A stretch of DNA of 13,281 bases from an uncultured Eubacteriales bacterium (GCA_900321795.1 ONXO01000065.1:1-13281), one strand, 5' to 3'. Positions 6,917 to 13,281 are shown, counted from the first letter of the stretch. Numbers and translations: made by a program. Notes: generated by a model not told the origin, from the letters alone.

Positions 6917-7988
6917 ACCAAATGCCTTCTCTTTTAAGTCTAGCTACAGTACTTTGATGTTCACTATATGTTTTAGAAAAATAAACATTTAAATATTTAT
7001 CTGATGCATAATAGTAATAACTATTATCTTCAGGATTTATTGCAGCATCAATAGATGCAATTCCAGCATTAGCAATAGGCCCTACTGGAAGGCCAATATT
7101 AGAATCACATCTAGTGTTATATTTATTCGTGCAGTCATCTAGCTCACTATAAGTTAGCTCTCTTTCATGAAGTGGAATGCCTACTGCATAATATGTTGTA
7201 GCATCAGCACCAAGTGCCCAGCCATTTCTTATTCTATTTACAAATACTCCAGCAATTGATGCTTTATCATCTATTCCTGCTCCTTCAAGTTCAAGAATGC
7301 TAGCTAAAGTAAGAATTTCATGAATACTAAACTCGCTTTTTTTAATATCTTCTTCATAAGTATTAAGCTTCTTGCCCATCTCTTCAAGCATCTTTTCAAC
7401 TATTTCTCCAGGAGTACTACTTTTAAGTACTCTATAAGTATCAGGAAACAAGTATCCTTCTAGACAATAATATATATCTTTATTAAGTATATCTTCAGTA
7501 AGAAAAGAATACTTATCAATAAGCTTTTTAACAAATTCTTTATCATTAACTTCTTTGAGAAATTCTTCTTCAGTTATATCACTTACTTCACTTATCTTTT
7601 TAGCAAGAGTCTTTATATTTTCTCCTTCAAGTAGTGTAAATTCTATTTCATCTGCACTTACAGTATTTCTTTCCTTTAAAGTATCATACATCTTTGGAAT
7701 ACTATAACTTTTAGATATTGTAAAATCTCCTGCATCTATTTCAATATTTCCTTTAAATTTAGAATATATCTTCATTAGAAACGCACTTTTGATAAAACCT
7801 TTAGCTTCCAAATCTTCATAAACTTCATATGTTCCTTTGCCTGTTTCTACTGTGTAAACCTCTTCACTTGCTTTACTATCTACTGGCATCATTTTAACTG
7901 TTACTAATGCTATTATTATTAGCAAAAGTACAGCAACCACACATAGTAAAAATAATAATAATCTCTTTTTATTTAATTTTCTTTTCAT
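6906..7988 (-). CDS. mltG: Endolytic murein transglycosylase MltG (YceG-like)
   Basis: Membrane-anchored lytic transglycosylase that cuts nascent glycan strands and so sets their length at the outer face of the membrane. The N-terminus is basic (KRKLNKKR) with a single transmembrane helix at about 10-32; the rest is extracellular. A LysM-like subdomain (about residues 43-125) precedes the YceG catalytic domain. LTLASILELEG (226-236) contains Glu233, which aligns with the catalytic Glu of E. coli MltG; GVFVNRI, GADATTYYAVG, CDSNIGLPVGPIANAG and the final YYYASD segment are family hallmarks. The length of 360 aa is typical. The start has a good AAGGAG site, 2 bases after the DUF1292 stop. mltG in this neighbourhood is conserved across Bacillota. 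Confidence 0.95.
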   Translation of the reverse strand: MKRKLNKKRLLLFLLCVVAVLLLIIIALVTVKMMPVDSKASEEVYTVETGKGTYEVYEDLEAKGFIKSAFLMKIYSKFKGNIEIDAGDFTISKSYSIPKMYDTLKERNTVSADEIEFTLLEGENIKTLAKKISEVSDITEEEFLKEVNDKEFVKKLIDKYSFLTEDILNKDIYYCLEGYLFPDTYRVLKSSTPGEIVEKMLEEMGKKLNTYEEDIKKSEFSIHEILTLASILELEGAGIDDKASIAGVFVNRIRNGWALGADATTYYAVGIPLHERELTYSELDDCTNKYNTRCDSNIGLPVGPIANAGIASIDAAINPEDNSYYYYASDKYLNVYFSKTYSEHQSTVARLKREGIWYEY

Positions 7989-7990
7989 TC

Positions 7991-8245
7991 TTATTCTCCT
8001 TCATTTTGTAAACTATTAATTAAATCTCTTACAAACTCCCAATCTTTATCTTCCTTTATAGACTTAAGCTTAGGTTTATCCCCTTCCATTGTATAAGTAG
8101 CTGCATAGCAAAGTACCTCTCCATCTTTTATTTCATCTTCTGTATAAACCACAAAATTTTTGCCTTCAACATCTTCTACATTTAAAAGAACTCTATATTC
8201 TTTCTCTTTGCCATCTTCTTCTATGATTAATTTATTATTTTCCAT
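7991..8245 (-). CDS. DUF1292 family protein (YrzB-like)
   Basis: Small acidic cytoplasmic protein of 84 aa matching the DUF1292 pattern: an N-terminal strand with a DGKEKEYRVL segment, then KNFVVYTEDE, EVLCYAATY, and a C-terminal DWEFVRDLINSL helix. Function is not established in the family; it is nearly always found between ruvX and mltG, as here. The start overlaps the ruvX end by 11 bases and has its own AGGAG site, so expression is coupled to ruvX. Confidence 0.85.
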   Translation of the reverse strand: MENNKLIIEEDGKEKEYRVLLNVEDVEGKNFVVYTEDEIKDGEVLCYAATYTMEGDKPKLKSIKEDKDWEFVRDLINSLQNEGE

Positions 8246-8654
8246 TTTTACTCCTATCTAAATAACTTTCAAGTATAACACTAGCAGCTAGTTTATCTAC
8301 TACTTTTTTTCTATTTTCTCTTCTAGTTCCATTTTCTATAAGCATATTATTTACTATAACTGTAGTCAATCTTTCATCTTCTAAAACAACTTCTTTATTA
8401 AACTTTTTTTCTAAAATAGTTTTAAACTTTAAAGTTTCTTCGCTTCTAGTGCTTACACTTCCATCTAAATTAATTGGATTACCTAAAACTATTTTCTCAA
8501 TATTATAATCTTTAAAATATACACTTAATTTTTCTATAAGTTCATCAACCATTTTATATCTTATAGTTTCTATAGGTAAAGCAATCAAGCAAGTTTCATC
8601 CGTCAGTGCCACACCGCAAGTTCTAGAGCCATAATCAAGTCCAATTATTCTCAC
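8235..8654 (-). CDS. ruvX: RuvX/YqgF-family Holliday junction resolvase-like nuclease (YrrK)
   Basis: RNase H-fold protein implicated in pre-16S rRNA processing and proposed as an alternative Holliday junction resolvase. GLDYGSRTCGVAL (5-17) holds the first catalytic Asp (Asp6); IVLGNPINLDGS (55-66), the EDERLTT strand (92-98) and VVDKLAASVILESYL (118-132) with Asp120 complete the active-site set. The length of 139 aa is normal. The start codon is GTG, in a GTGA overlap with the ireB stop, so translation is probably re-initiated after ireB. It is the second gene of the operon. Confidence 0.94.
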   Translation of the reverse strand: MRIIGLDYGSRTCGVALTDETCLIALPIETIRYKMVDELIEKLSVYFKDYNIEKIVLGNPINLDGSVSTRSEETLKFKTILEKKFNKEVVLEDERLTTVIVNNMLIENGTRRENRKKVVDKLAASVILESYLDRSKNGK

Positions 8655-8890
8655 TTTACATACTCCTTAAGCATCATTTCAACTAAGTCTCTTCTACTCA
8701 GATTACTCACTCTACTTCTACATTCTCTATATGAAGAAATATAGCCTATTTCTCCAGTTAAAATATATTCAGTTATTTGTTTAATAGCATTATAATTAAC
8801 ATTATCTAAATCACTTATAATCTCTTTTATTGTCTGTTTATAATCTACTTCCTTTACAGAATTAGTATCTACCACAATAGTTTCATCCAC
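8651..8890 (-). CDS. ireB: IreB family regulatory phosphoprotein (UPF0297)
   Basis: Small protein of 79 aa; in Enterococcus, IreB is a substrate of the Ser/Thr kinase IreK and modulates cephalosporin resistance. The family core is clear: YNAIKQITEYILTGEIGYI (33-51, compare the NPINQIVGYLLSGDPAYI-type motif), a polar RECRSRVSNL segment, and a RRDLVEMMLKEYV C-terminal helix. The N-terminal DET, whose Thr is the phosphorylation-site type in Enterococcus (from memory), is retained as Thr4. The start is GTG at 8890; an in-frame TGA lies three codons upstream and AAGAAG sits 9 bases before it. It is the first gene of the operon. The usual upstream neighbour alaS is missing; a divergent tRNA-Lys gene is there instead. 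Confidence 0.93.
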   Translation of the reverse strand: MDETIVVDTNSVKEVDYKQTIKEIISDLDNVNYNAIKQITEYILTGEIGYISSYRECRSRVSNLSRRDLVEMMLKEYVK

Positions 8891-8913
8891 ACTCCATCAC
8901 TTCTTTCACAAAT

Positions 8914-8942
8914 ATTGTAACAAATTTCTCTTGTTTTTACAA
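8914..8942 (-). promoter_or_regulatory. Promoter of the ireB-to-U32 operon
   Basis: On the minus strand TTGTAA (complement of 8937-8942) and TACAAT (complement of 8914-8919) are 17 bases apart; the predicted start is near 8907, giving a leader of about 17 nt. It overlaps the divergent tRNA promoter almost completely. Confidence 0.6.
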
Positions 8943-8959
8943 TATAAGTATGATATAAT
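8931..8959 (+). promoter_or_regulatory. Promoter of the tRNA-Lys gene
   Basis: TTGTTT (8931-8936) and a perfect TATAAT (8954-8959) are spaced 17 bases apart. The predicted start near 8966 leaves a 5-nt leader before the tRNA. Its -35 box abuts the -35 box of the opposing ireB promoter. Confidence 0.6.
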
Positions 8960-8970
8960 TTATCTTGCTT

Positions 8971-9046
8971 GGTTCCTTAGCTCAGCTGGTAGAGCAACCG
9001 ACTCTTAATCGGTGGGTCTAGGGTTCGAATCCCTAAGGAACCACCA
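8971..9046 (+). tRNA. tRNA-Lys (anticodon CTT)
   Basis: A complete cloverleaf with the CCA end encoded. The acceptor stem is GGTTCCT (8971-8977) with AGGAACC (9036-9042); the anticodon stem is ACCGA (8997-9001) with TCGGT (9009-9013); the anticodon CTT (9004-9006) reads the Lys codon AAG; the T stem is TAGGG with CCCTA around TTCGAAT. Encoded CCA is at 9044-9046. It is a single tRNA gene with its own promoter and terminator. Confidence 0.97.
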
Positions 9047-9058
9047 AAAATAAAAATC

Positions 9059-9085
9059 AACTGGATTTATTCCAGTTTTTTCTTT
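9059..9085 (+). terminator. Rho-independent terminator of tRNA-Lys
   Basis: Stem AACTGGA (9059-9065) with TCCAGTT (9071-9077), loop TTTAT, then a T-rich tail, beginning 12 bases after the tRNA CCA end. Confidence 0.85.
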
Positions 9086-9114
9086 ACATTTTTAAATATT
9101 AGTGTTAGTATAAT
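9083..9114 (+). promoter_or_regulatory. Likely promoter of the ClpX-like gene
   Basis: A perfect TATAAT is at 9109-9114. The best -35 match is weak: TTTACA (9083-9088) is 20 bases away, and TTACAT (9084-9089) 19 bases away. The start near 9121 would give a leader of about 14 nt containing the GGAGG site. The -35 region lies in the T tail of the tRNA terminator. Confidence 0.45.
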
Positions 9115-9134
9115 TCCTAATTGGAGGTAAAACT

Positions 9135-10631
9135 ATGGAACAGAACAAATATCAACTTCTTTTTATCTATAATTGTGATTATGATTTTGAAAGAACTTTT
9201 ACTTTCGTTAAAATGGAATTAGCTTTAGAAAATGGTTTAATTATTACAGGTGAACATACAGGAAGTTTTGTTAAAGATGTTTACGAAATTTGTAATCAGG
9301 AAAAAACAACTAATACAGAAGCATTTAAAAAAGGCATGGTAATAAAATATTGCTTTAATACCAATAATACAAATGATAATAATCTACGCGTAATTGTAGA
9401 AAATACCTATTTAAACTTACTAACAGAATATGATATAAAAAGAATAGATGATAAAAAGGATATTGTTTCGCTAGATAAAGTCATTATAAATATTTCAGAT
9501 GAAGAAAAAAATTATATAAAAAAAGAACATACTTCCAAAATAGCCGAAATGATATTTTACAATAAATTATTTATGATCAAACAAAAACAAAAAACAAACA
9601 GAGATGTTAGCACAATTTTTGAAGAGATACCTGCTAAAAAAACTCCTAACGTCAAAATAAATAATAGTGAAAAGAATAATCAGAATATCAAAAAGATTAT
9701 TTTTGATTTAAAAAGAAAAGTAGTTTCACAAGATAGCGCAATCAATAGTATTGTTCCGGCCATTTTTATTAACCAAAAACTAGCTACTTTAGATAATCCT
9801 GATTTGGTTAAAACACAAAAAAACGCTATTTTAATAAGTGGATCCACTGGAACTGGCAAAACTTTAATTGTTGAAGAGCTATGTAAAATGTTAGATATCC
9901 CTATGGTCGTTAGAGGAATAACTAACTACTCTACTGTTGGATATAAAGGTGAAGACTTAAATAACATACTGCTTGATTTATATAATGAAGCTGGACAAGA
10001 TTTAGAAAAAGCTCAAAGAGGTGTTGTGTGTCTTGACGAAATTGACAAATTAGGAGCTCCATTAGAAATTAGAAAAGGGATTTCACATGAATTATTAACT
10101 TGGCTCAATGGAACTATCATTAGGCTTAATGAAAGCAAGAATAACGAAATAATTTTTGACACTTCAAAACTAACAATAATAGGTTTAGGCGCGTTTGAAA
10201 AAATGAGAGAAGAAAAGAAAACTCGAAGAACTATAGGTTTCAACACTAATGAAAACGAAATCGATTCTTTCACAACTGAAGATTTCATTAAAATTGCTGG
10301 AATGCAAAGAGAACTAATGGGAAGATTTAATTGTATAGCAACAACCAAGGACTTTACTTTAGAAGATTTAATTAAAATATTAACTGATTCGGATTTAAGT
10401 CCTTTAAAATCATTTGTAGAACTTGCCAATTTATATAATGTAAAAATTGATTATGATGAAGCATTTATTGAAAAAATAGCTATAAAAGCATATGAAGATA
10501 ATATAGGTGCAAGAGCTCTTCAAAGACAAATGAATAATGTTAAAAATGAATTTATAATAGATATTTTAGCAGGTGATATAGATTACATTGATTTATCAGT
10601 AAATAAACATAAAAAAACACTTGAATTATAG
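9135..10631 (+). CDS. ClpX-like AAA+ ATPase with a novel N-terminal region
   Basis: The C-terminal ~310 residues are a ClpX/HslU-type AAA+ unfoldase module: Walker A GSTGTGKT (236-243), pore-1 loop GYKG (269-272, GYVG in ClpX), Walker B VVCLDEID (297-304), a GLGAF sensor-1 region (350-354, GGAF in ClpX), an IGF tripeptide (367-369) where ClpX has its ClpP-docking loop, an arginine-finger segment ELMGRF (Arg397), and sensor 2 GAR (458-460). ClpX itself is about 420 aa with an N-terminal four-Cys zinc domain. Here, residues 1-185 are unrelated to it: only Cys14, 53 and 73 are present, in no zinc-site spacing. The ClpX RKH pore loop is also not evident. GGAGG lies 7 bases before the ATG. The gene is monocistronic, between a tRNA terminator and a bidirectional terminator. 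It is probably an unfoldase or remodelling ATPase, possibly ClpP-linked; substrate unknown. Confidence 0.85.
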   Translation: MEQNKYQLLFIYNCDYDFERTFTFVKMELALENGLIITGEHTGSFVKDVYEICNQEKTTNTEAFKKGMVIKYCFNTNNTNDNNLRVIVENTYLNLLTEYDIKRIDDKKDIVSLDKVIINISDEEKNYIKKEHTSKIAEMIFYNKLFMIKQKQKTNRDVSTIFEEIPAKKTPNVKINNSEKNNQNIKKIIFDLKRKVVSQDSAINSIVPAIFINQKLATLDNPDLVKTQKNAILISGSTGTGKTLIVEELCKMLDIPMVVRGITNYSTVGYKGEDLNNILLDLYNEAGQDLEKAQRGVVCLDEIDKLGAPLEIRKGISHELLTWLNGTIIRLNESKNNEIIFDTSKLTIIGLGAFEKMREEKKTRRTIGFNTNENEIDSFTTEDFIKIAGMQRELMGRFNCIATTKDFTLEDLIKILTDSDLSPLKSFVELANLYNVKIDYDEAFIEKIAIKAYEDNIGARALQRQMNNVKNEFIIDILAGDIDYIDLSVNKHKKTLEL

Positions 10632-10650
10632 TAATTCAGGTGTTTTTTTT
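10611..10650. terminator. Bidirectional terminator shared by the ClpX-like gene and rnhB
   Basis: A 14-bp stem (10615-10628 with 10632-10645, one G-T wobble) with a 3-base loop has a run of T on one side and a run of A on the other, so it can end transcripts from both strands. Both stop codons lie in the hairpin. Confidence 0.88.
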
Positions 10651-11237
10651 GCTTCTTTTACAGGTGCAAAGGTAAATCTATGATATTTACATGGTCCATA
10701 TTTTTCTAAAGCTTCTATATGCTTCTTTGTCCCATAACCTTTATTATTTTTTAAATCATACATCGGATATTCCTTATCCATCTCATCCATCATTCTATCT
10801 CTAGTAACTTTTGCTATTATTGAAGCAGCTGCAATAGACTCAGATAAAGCATCCCCTTTTATTATAGAAGTTGAGGGTATATCTATATCAAGCTTTACTG
10901 CATCTATAAGTATATACTCAGGAGTAACATTTAAATTATTAATAGCTTGCTTCATAGCTTTTTTAGTAGCTTCTAGTATATTTATTTCATCTATTACTTT
11001 TTCCGAAGAAATACCTATTCCAATACTTACTGCATCTCTAGATATAATATCATAAAGTTCTTCTCTTTTCTTTTCAGTTAATTTTTTAGAATCTTTTATA
11101 TCTTTATGAAAATATCCTTTTGGAAGAATAACAGCGGCTGTTACAACCGGTCCGATCAAAGGACCTCTTCCCACTTCATCTACTCCAGCAATTAAAGTAA
11201 AACCTTTTTCATATAAACTATTTTCGTACTCTAACAT
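10626..11237 (-). CDS. rnhB: Ribonuclease HII
   Basis: RNase HII cuts RNA in RNA:DNA hybrids and removes single ribonucleotides misincorporated into DNA. The 203-aa protein carries GVDEVGRGPLIGPVV (18-32) with catalytic Asp20/Glu21, DSKKLTEKKRE (49-59), ILIDAVKL (109-116) with Asp112, and KGDALSESIAAASIIAKVTRD (127-147), plus the NKGYGTKKHIEAL and HRFTFAPV segments typical of bacterial RNase HII. The length is usual. The ATG lies inside the dxs 3' end (20-base overlap) with an AGAGGT site, so it is coupled to dxs. The stop overlaps the converging ClpX-like gene by 6 bases. Confidence 0.97.
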   Translation of the reverse strand: MLEYENSLYEKGFTLIAGVDEVGRGPLIGPVVTAAVILPKGYFHKDIKDSKKLTEKKREELYDIISRDAVSIGIGISSEKVIDEINILEATKKAMKQAINNLNVTPEYILIDAVKLDIDIPSTSIIKGDALSESIAAASIIAKVTRDRMMDEMDKEYPMYDLKNNKGYGTKKHIEALEKYGPCKYHRFTFAPVKEAKKTPELL

Positions 11238-13080
11238 TATCTAGTACCTCTTTAATCTTTACATATATTGATGGAATATCAAGTTCTAACTCCTCTAGTA
11301 GTTCACTTCTCTGTCCTTGAAGAACAAACTTATCCTTAACTCCAAATATAGTTATATCTTTATTTGTTATTGTCTTTAAATAACTACCAAGAGACCCTAT
11401 TTCCATAGACTCCTCATATACAAATATAGGTTTATTTTTAGAACATATTCTTTTAAAACATTCTTCATCTATCGGTTTTAAGAATCTGGCATTTACTAAT
11501 TCTATATTTATTCCTTGCTTTTGAAACTTATTAATAAGTGGAATACTTTCATTAACAAAATCTCCATAAGTAATAAGTGTAGCATCATTTCCTTCCATTA
11601 CTGTTTCCCAAGATCCTACTTTCAATTTTTTTATATCAGTTTTAAAGTAATCTATACTATTTCTAGAGTATCTAATAGCAAAAGGACTATTTGTATGCAT
11701 AGCTGTTCTTATTAAGTTAGCAGCTTCTATACTATCTTTGGGTGCAGATATTATCATATTAGGTATCGGAAGCAAGAATGTAATATCAAATAAGCCTTGA
11801 TGAGTTTCTCCATCTGCTCCCACTATTCCAGCACGGTCTATTCCAATTATAACATGGCTATTCATTCTAGCTATGTCATGTACAACTTCATCATACCCTC
11901 TTTGAAGAAATGATGAATAGATTGATACAAAAGGAATTTTCCCCTCCAAACTCATGGCATTAGCTAGCACTAAAGCGTGCTCTTCAGCCATACCTACATC
12001 TATAAAATTTTTAGGATGTTTATTTTTAAAGTTAGTTAATTTACTTCCTGTTTCCATCGCAGGAGTTATTACAACTAAATCATCATTAAATAATCTGTCT
12101 AAAGATGAACTTATCACTTCACTCCAAGAAATTTTACCATCATCAGCTTTTATAGCTTCACCTGTTTGCTTATTGAAAGGACCGATACCATGCCACTTTC
12201 CAGTAGTATCTTCCTCGGCATATCTATATCCTTTTCCTTTTTGAGTAATCACGTGTATTAGCACAGGCTCAGGAGCTTCTTTAGCTTTCTTTAAATACTT
12301 TTCTAATTTCTTGAAATCATGCCCATTAATAGGGCCCAAATAGTCTATTCCAAGTTCTTCAAAAAGGAATCCTTCTTTAGTATAAGCTTTTTTAATAAAA
12401 TGTTTAATTTTATGTACACTGTTCACTAAATATTTACCTATATATGGTATTTTATAAAGAACATTTTTAGTTTTAGTTTTAGTTCCTTCATATCCTTTAG
12501 AGATTCTTAATCTATCTAAGTGATTATGAAAAGCTCCTGCTGCTTTTGATATACTCATATCATTGTCATTAAGTACAATTATAACTTTACTTTGAGTACT
12601 TCCAATTTGATTTAGTGCTTCATAACAAAGTCCATTTTGTATAGACCCATCACCTATAACGGCCACCACATTAAATTTTTCATTATTCATATCTCTTGCC
12701 AAAGCCATTCCTAGTGCTGCTGATAAACTTGTTGAAGAATGCCCTGCTTCATAAGCATCATAAATGCTTTCACTTCTTTTTTGAAAACCAGAAAGACCAT
12801 CTTTTTGCCTTAAAGTATCAAACCTAGAAGCTCTTCCAGTTAAAATCTTATGCACATAAGATTGATGAGAAACATCAAATATAATCTTATCTTTAGGAGT
12901 ATTAAAAACTCTGTGAAGAGCTATTGTAAGCTCGACTACTCCCAAATTTGGAGAAAGATGCCCACCTGTTTTAGAAACATTATCAATTAAAAATTCTCTT
13001 ATATCACTAGATAATTTTATCAATTCTTTCTCATTTAACTTTTTTAAAAACTTTGGATCTTTTATGTCTGTTATTTTCAT
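11218..13080 (-). CDS. dxs: 1-deoxy-D-xylulose-5-phosphate synthase
   Basis: Thiamine-diphosphate enzyme that condenses pyruvate and glyceraldehyde-3-phosphate to DXP, the first step of the MEP isoprenoid pathway. Numbered from the ATG at 13080 (620 aa, family length): the GGHLSPNLGVVELT segment and FDVSHQSYVHKILTGR (usual DVGHQ reads DVSHQ) are near the N-terminus; the ThDP/Mg motif GDGSIQNG starts at 143; the catalytic Glu of AEEHA is at 366; DRAGIVGADGETHQG (415-429) follows, then the transketolase C-terminal domain. An ATG at 13098 is in frame but lies upstream of the predicted transcription start, and its reading frame swallows the CGGAG ribosome site that sits 8 bases before 13080, so the shorter start is preferred. 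rnhB follows with a 20-base overlap. Confidence 0.96.
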   Translation of the reverse strand: MKITDIKDPKFLKKLNEKELIKLSSDIREFLIDNVSKTGGHLSPNLGVVELTIALHRVFNTPKDKIIFDVSHQSYVHKILTGRASRFDTLRQKDGLSGFQKRSESIYDAYEAGHSSTSLSAALGMALARDMNNEKFNVVAVIGDGSIQNGLCYEALNQIGSTQSKVIIVLNDNDMSISKAAGAFHNHLDRLRISKGYEGTKTKTKNVLYKIPYIGKYLVNSVHKIKHFIKKAYTKEGFLFEELGIDYLGPINGHDFKKLEKYLKKAKEAPEPVLIHVITQKGKGYRYAEEDTTGKWHGIGPFNKQTGEAIKADDGKISWSEVISSSLDRLFNDDLVVITPAMETGSKLTNFKNKHPKNFIDVGMAEEHALVLANAMSLEGKIPFVSIYSSFLQRGYDEVVHDIARMNSHVIIGIDRAGIVGADGETHQGLFDITFLLPIPNMIISAPKDSIEAANLIRTAMHTNSPFAIRYSRNSIDYFKTDIKKLKVGSWETVMEGNDATLITYGDFVNESIPLINKFQKQGINIELVNARFLKPIDEECFKRICSKNKPIFVYEESMEIGSLGSYLKTITNKDITIFGVKDKFVLQGQRSELLEELELDIPSIYVKIKEVLDNVRVRK

Positions 13081-13100
13081 ATATACTACTCCGTACATAT

Positions 13101-13129
13101 ATTATAATGTAGTTTATGTTATAAATCAA
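13101..13129 (-). promoter_or_regulatory. Promoter of the dxs-rnhB operon
   Basis: On the minus strand TTGATT (complement of 13124-13129) and a perfect TATAAT (complement of 13101-13106) are separated by 17 bases. The predicted start near 13094 gives a 14-nt leader to the ATG at 13080. Confidence 0.65.
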
Positions 13130-13130
13130 A

Positions 13131-13167
13131 GGAAAACAAAAAAACTTTACTAAAAGAAGTAAAGTTT
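13131..13167 (-). terminator. Terminator of a minus-strand gene entering from the right edge
   Basis: A perfect 10-bp stem, AAACTTTACT (13142-13151) with AGTAAAGTTT (13158-13167), has a 6-base loop. On the minus strand it is followed by a T-rich run, complement of 13131-13141. It lies just upstream of the dxs promoter, so it insulates dxs from transcription arriving from the right. Confidence 0.8.
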
Positions 13168-13206
13168 AATTGACTCATTATAAGATCATTAGCACTAATT
13201 AACTAA

Positions 13207-13281
13207 TCAGTTTCTTTCTTTTGTAAAATTTGATAGCAACTTGCCTACACTAAATATTATATCATTGCTATTTTTTACAGC
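13207..13281 (-). CDS. Possible 3' end of a minus-strand gene (24 codons visible)
   Basis: Only one of the three minus-strand frames is open from the right edge; it reads 24 codons, ending LLSNFTKERN then TGA, and a good terminator for this strand follows about 40 bases later. That makes a real gene end plausible. The visible residues match no family I recognise, and 24 codons is too short to exclude chance. The remaining bases to the terminator (13168-13206) show nothing further. Confidence 0.4.
   Translation of the reverse strand, partial: AVKNSNDIIFSVGKLLSNFTKERN

Noticed and set aside
8651..8653. Recoded TGA (Trp) as in Mollicutes
   Set aside because: ireB and the TrhP1-like gene end at TGA at expected family lengths, and conserved Trp positions use TGG; the standard bacterial code fits.
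10013..10429. 138-codon minus-strand ORF opposite the ClpX-like gene
   Set aside because: Ser/Leu/Ile-rich antisense of the AAA+ core; no independent coding signal.
11515..12244. Plus-strand ORFs within dxs
   Set aside because: Antisense of conserved Dxs motifs; no family resemblance.
13240..13281. Short inverted repeat ATAGCAA ... TTGCTAT near the right edge
   Set aside because: Seven-base arms far apart in AT-rich sequence; likely chance, and it lies within a possible gene end.

Overview
The window is very AT-rich DNA with short intergenic gaps, strong AGGAGG-type ribosome binding sites, ATG/GTG starts and TGA used as a normal stop. The gene set and order point to a cell-walled, low-GC member of the Bacillota, perhaps an uncultured gut Bacilli or Clostridia lineage: ireB-ruvX-DUF1292-mltG-trmR-U32-U32-greA is the Bacillota order known from Bacillus subtilis (yrzL-yrrK-yrzB-yrrL-yrrM-yrrN-yrrO-udk-greA). 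MltG implies peptidoglycan, and standard TGA usage argues against Mycoplasma-type Mollicutes. Species cannot be fixed from the sequence alone.

Layout. Left (+ strand): the 3' end of an acyl-CoA synthetase-like gene, then a GspE/PilB-type secretion or pilus ATPase with its own promoter. Two back-to-back terminators (1890-1951) separate this from a minus-strand operon, greA - hypothetical (98 aa) - hypothetical (105 aa) - tig, driven by a near-consensus promoter at 4324-4352. The two hypothetical proteins look like diverged tandem paralogues. Next is a tightly coupled seven-gene minus-strand operon (8890 down to 4381): ireB, ruvX, DUF1292, mltG, trmR, a degenerate U32 protein (TrhP1-like) and a complete U32 protein (TrhP2-like). 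The last three fit a tRNA U34 hydroxylation and methylation module. Its promoter overlaps the divergent promoter of a tRNA-Lys(CTT) gene.

Right: downstream of the tRNA, on the + strand, is a 498-aa ClpX-like AAA+ ATPase. It has an unrecognised ~185-residue N-terminal region in place of the ClpX zinc-binding domain, and it keeps an IGF tripeptide like the ClpP-docking loop of ClpX. It converges on a minus-strand dxs-rnhB pair; one bidirectional terminator contains both stop codons. dxs supplies DXP for isoprenoid synthesis by the MEP pathway. At the right edge are a minus-strand terminator and probably the last 24 codons of another minus-strand gene.

Most of the window is housekeeping: translation quality and tRNA modification, transcript cleavage, cell-wall synthesis, RNA:DNA hybrid removal and isoprenoids. 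The least explained parts are the ClpX-like protein with a new N-terminus and the tandem small-protein pair between greA and tig. I see no IS element, prophage gene, CRISPR array or riboswitch.
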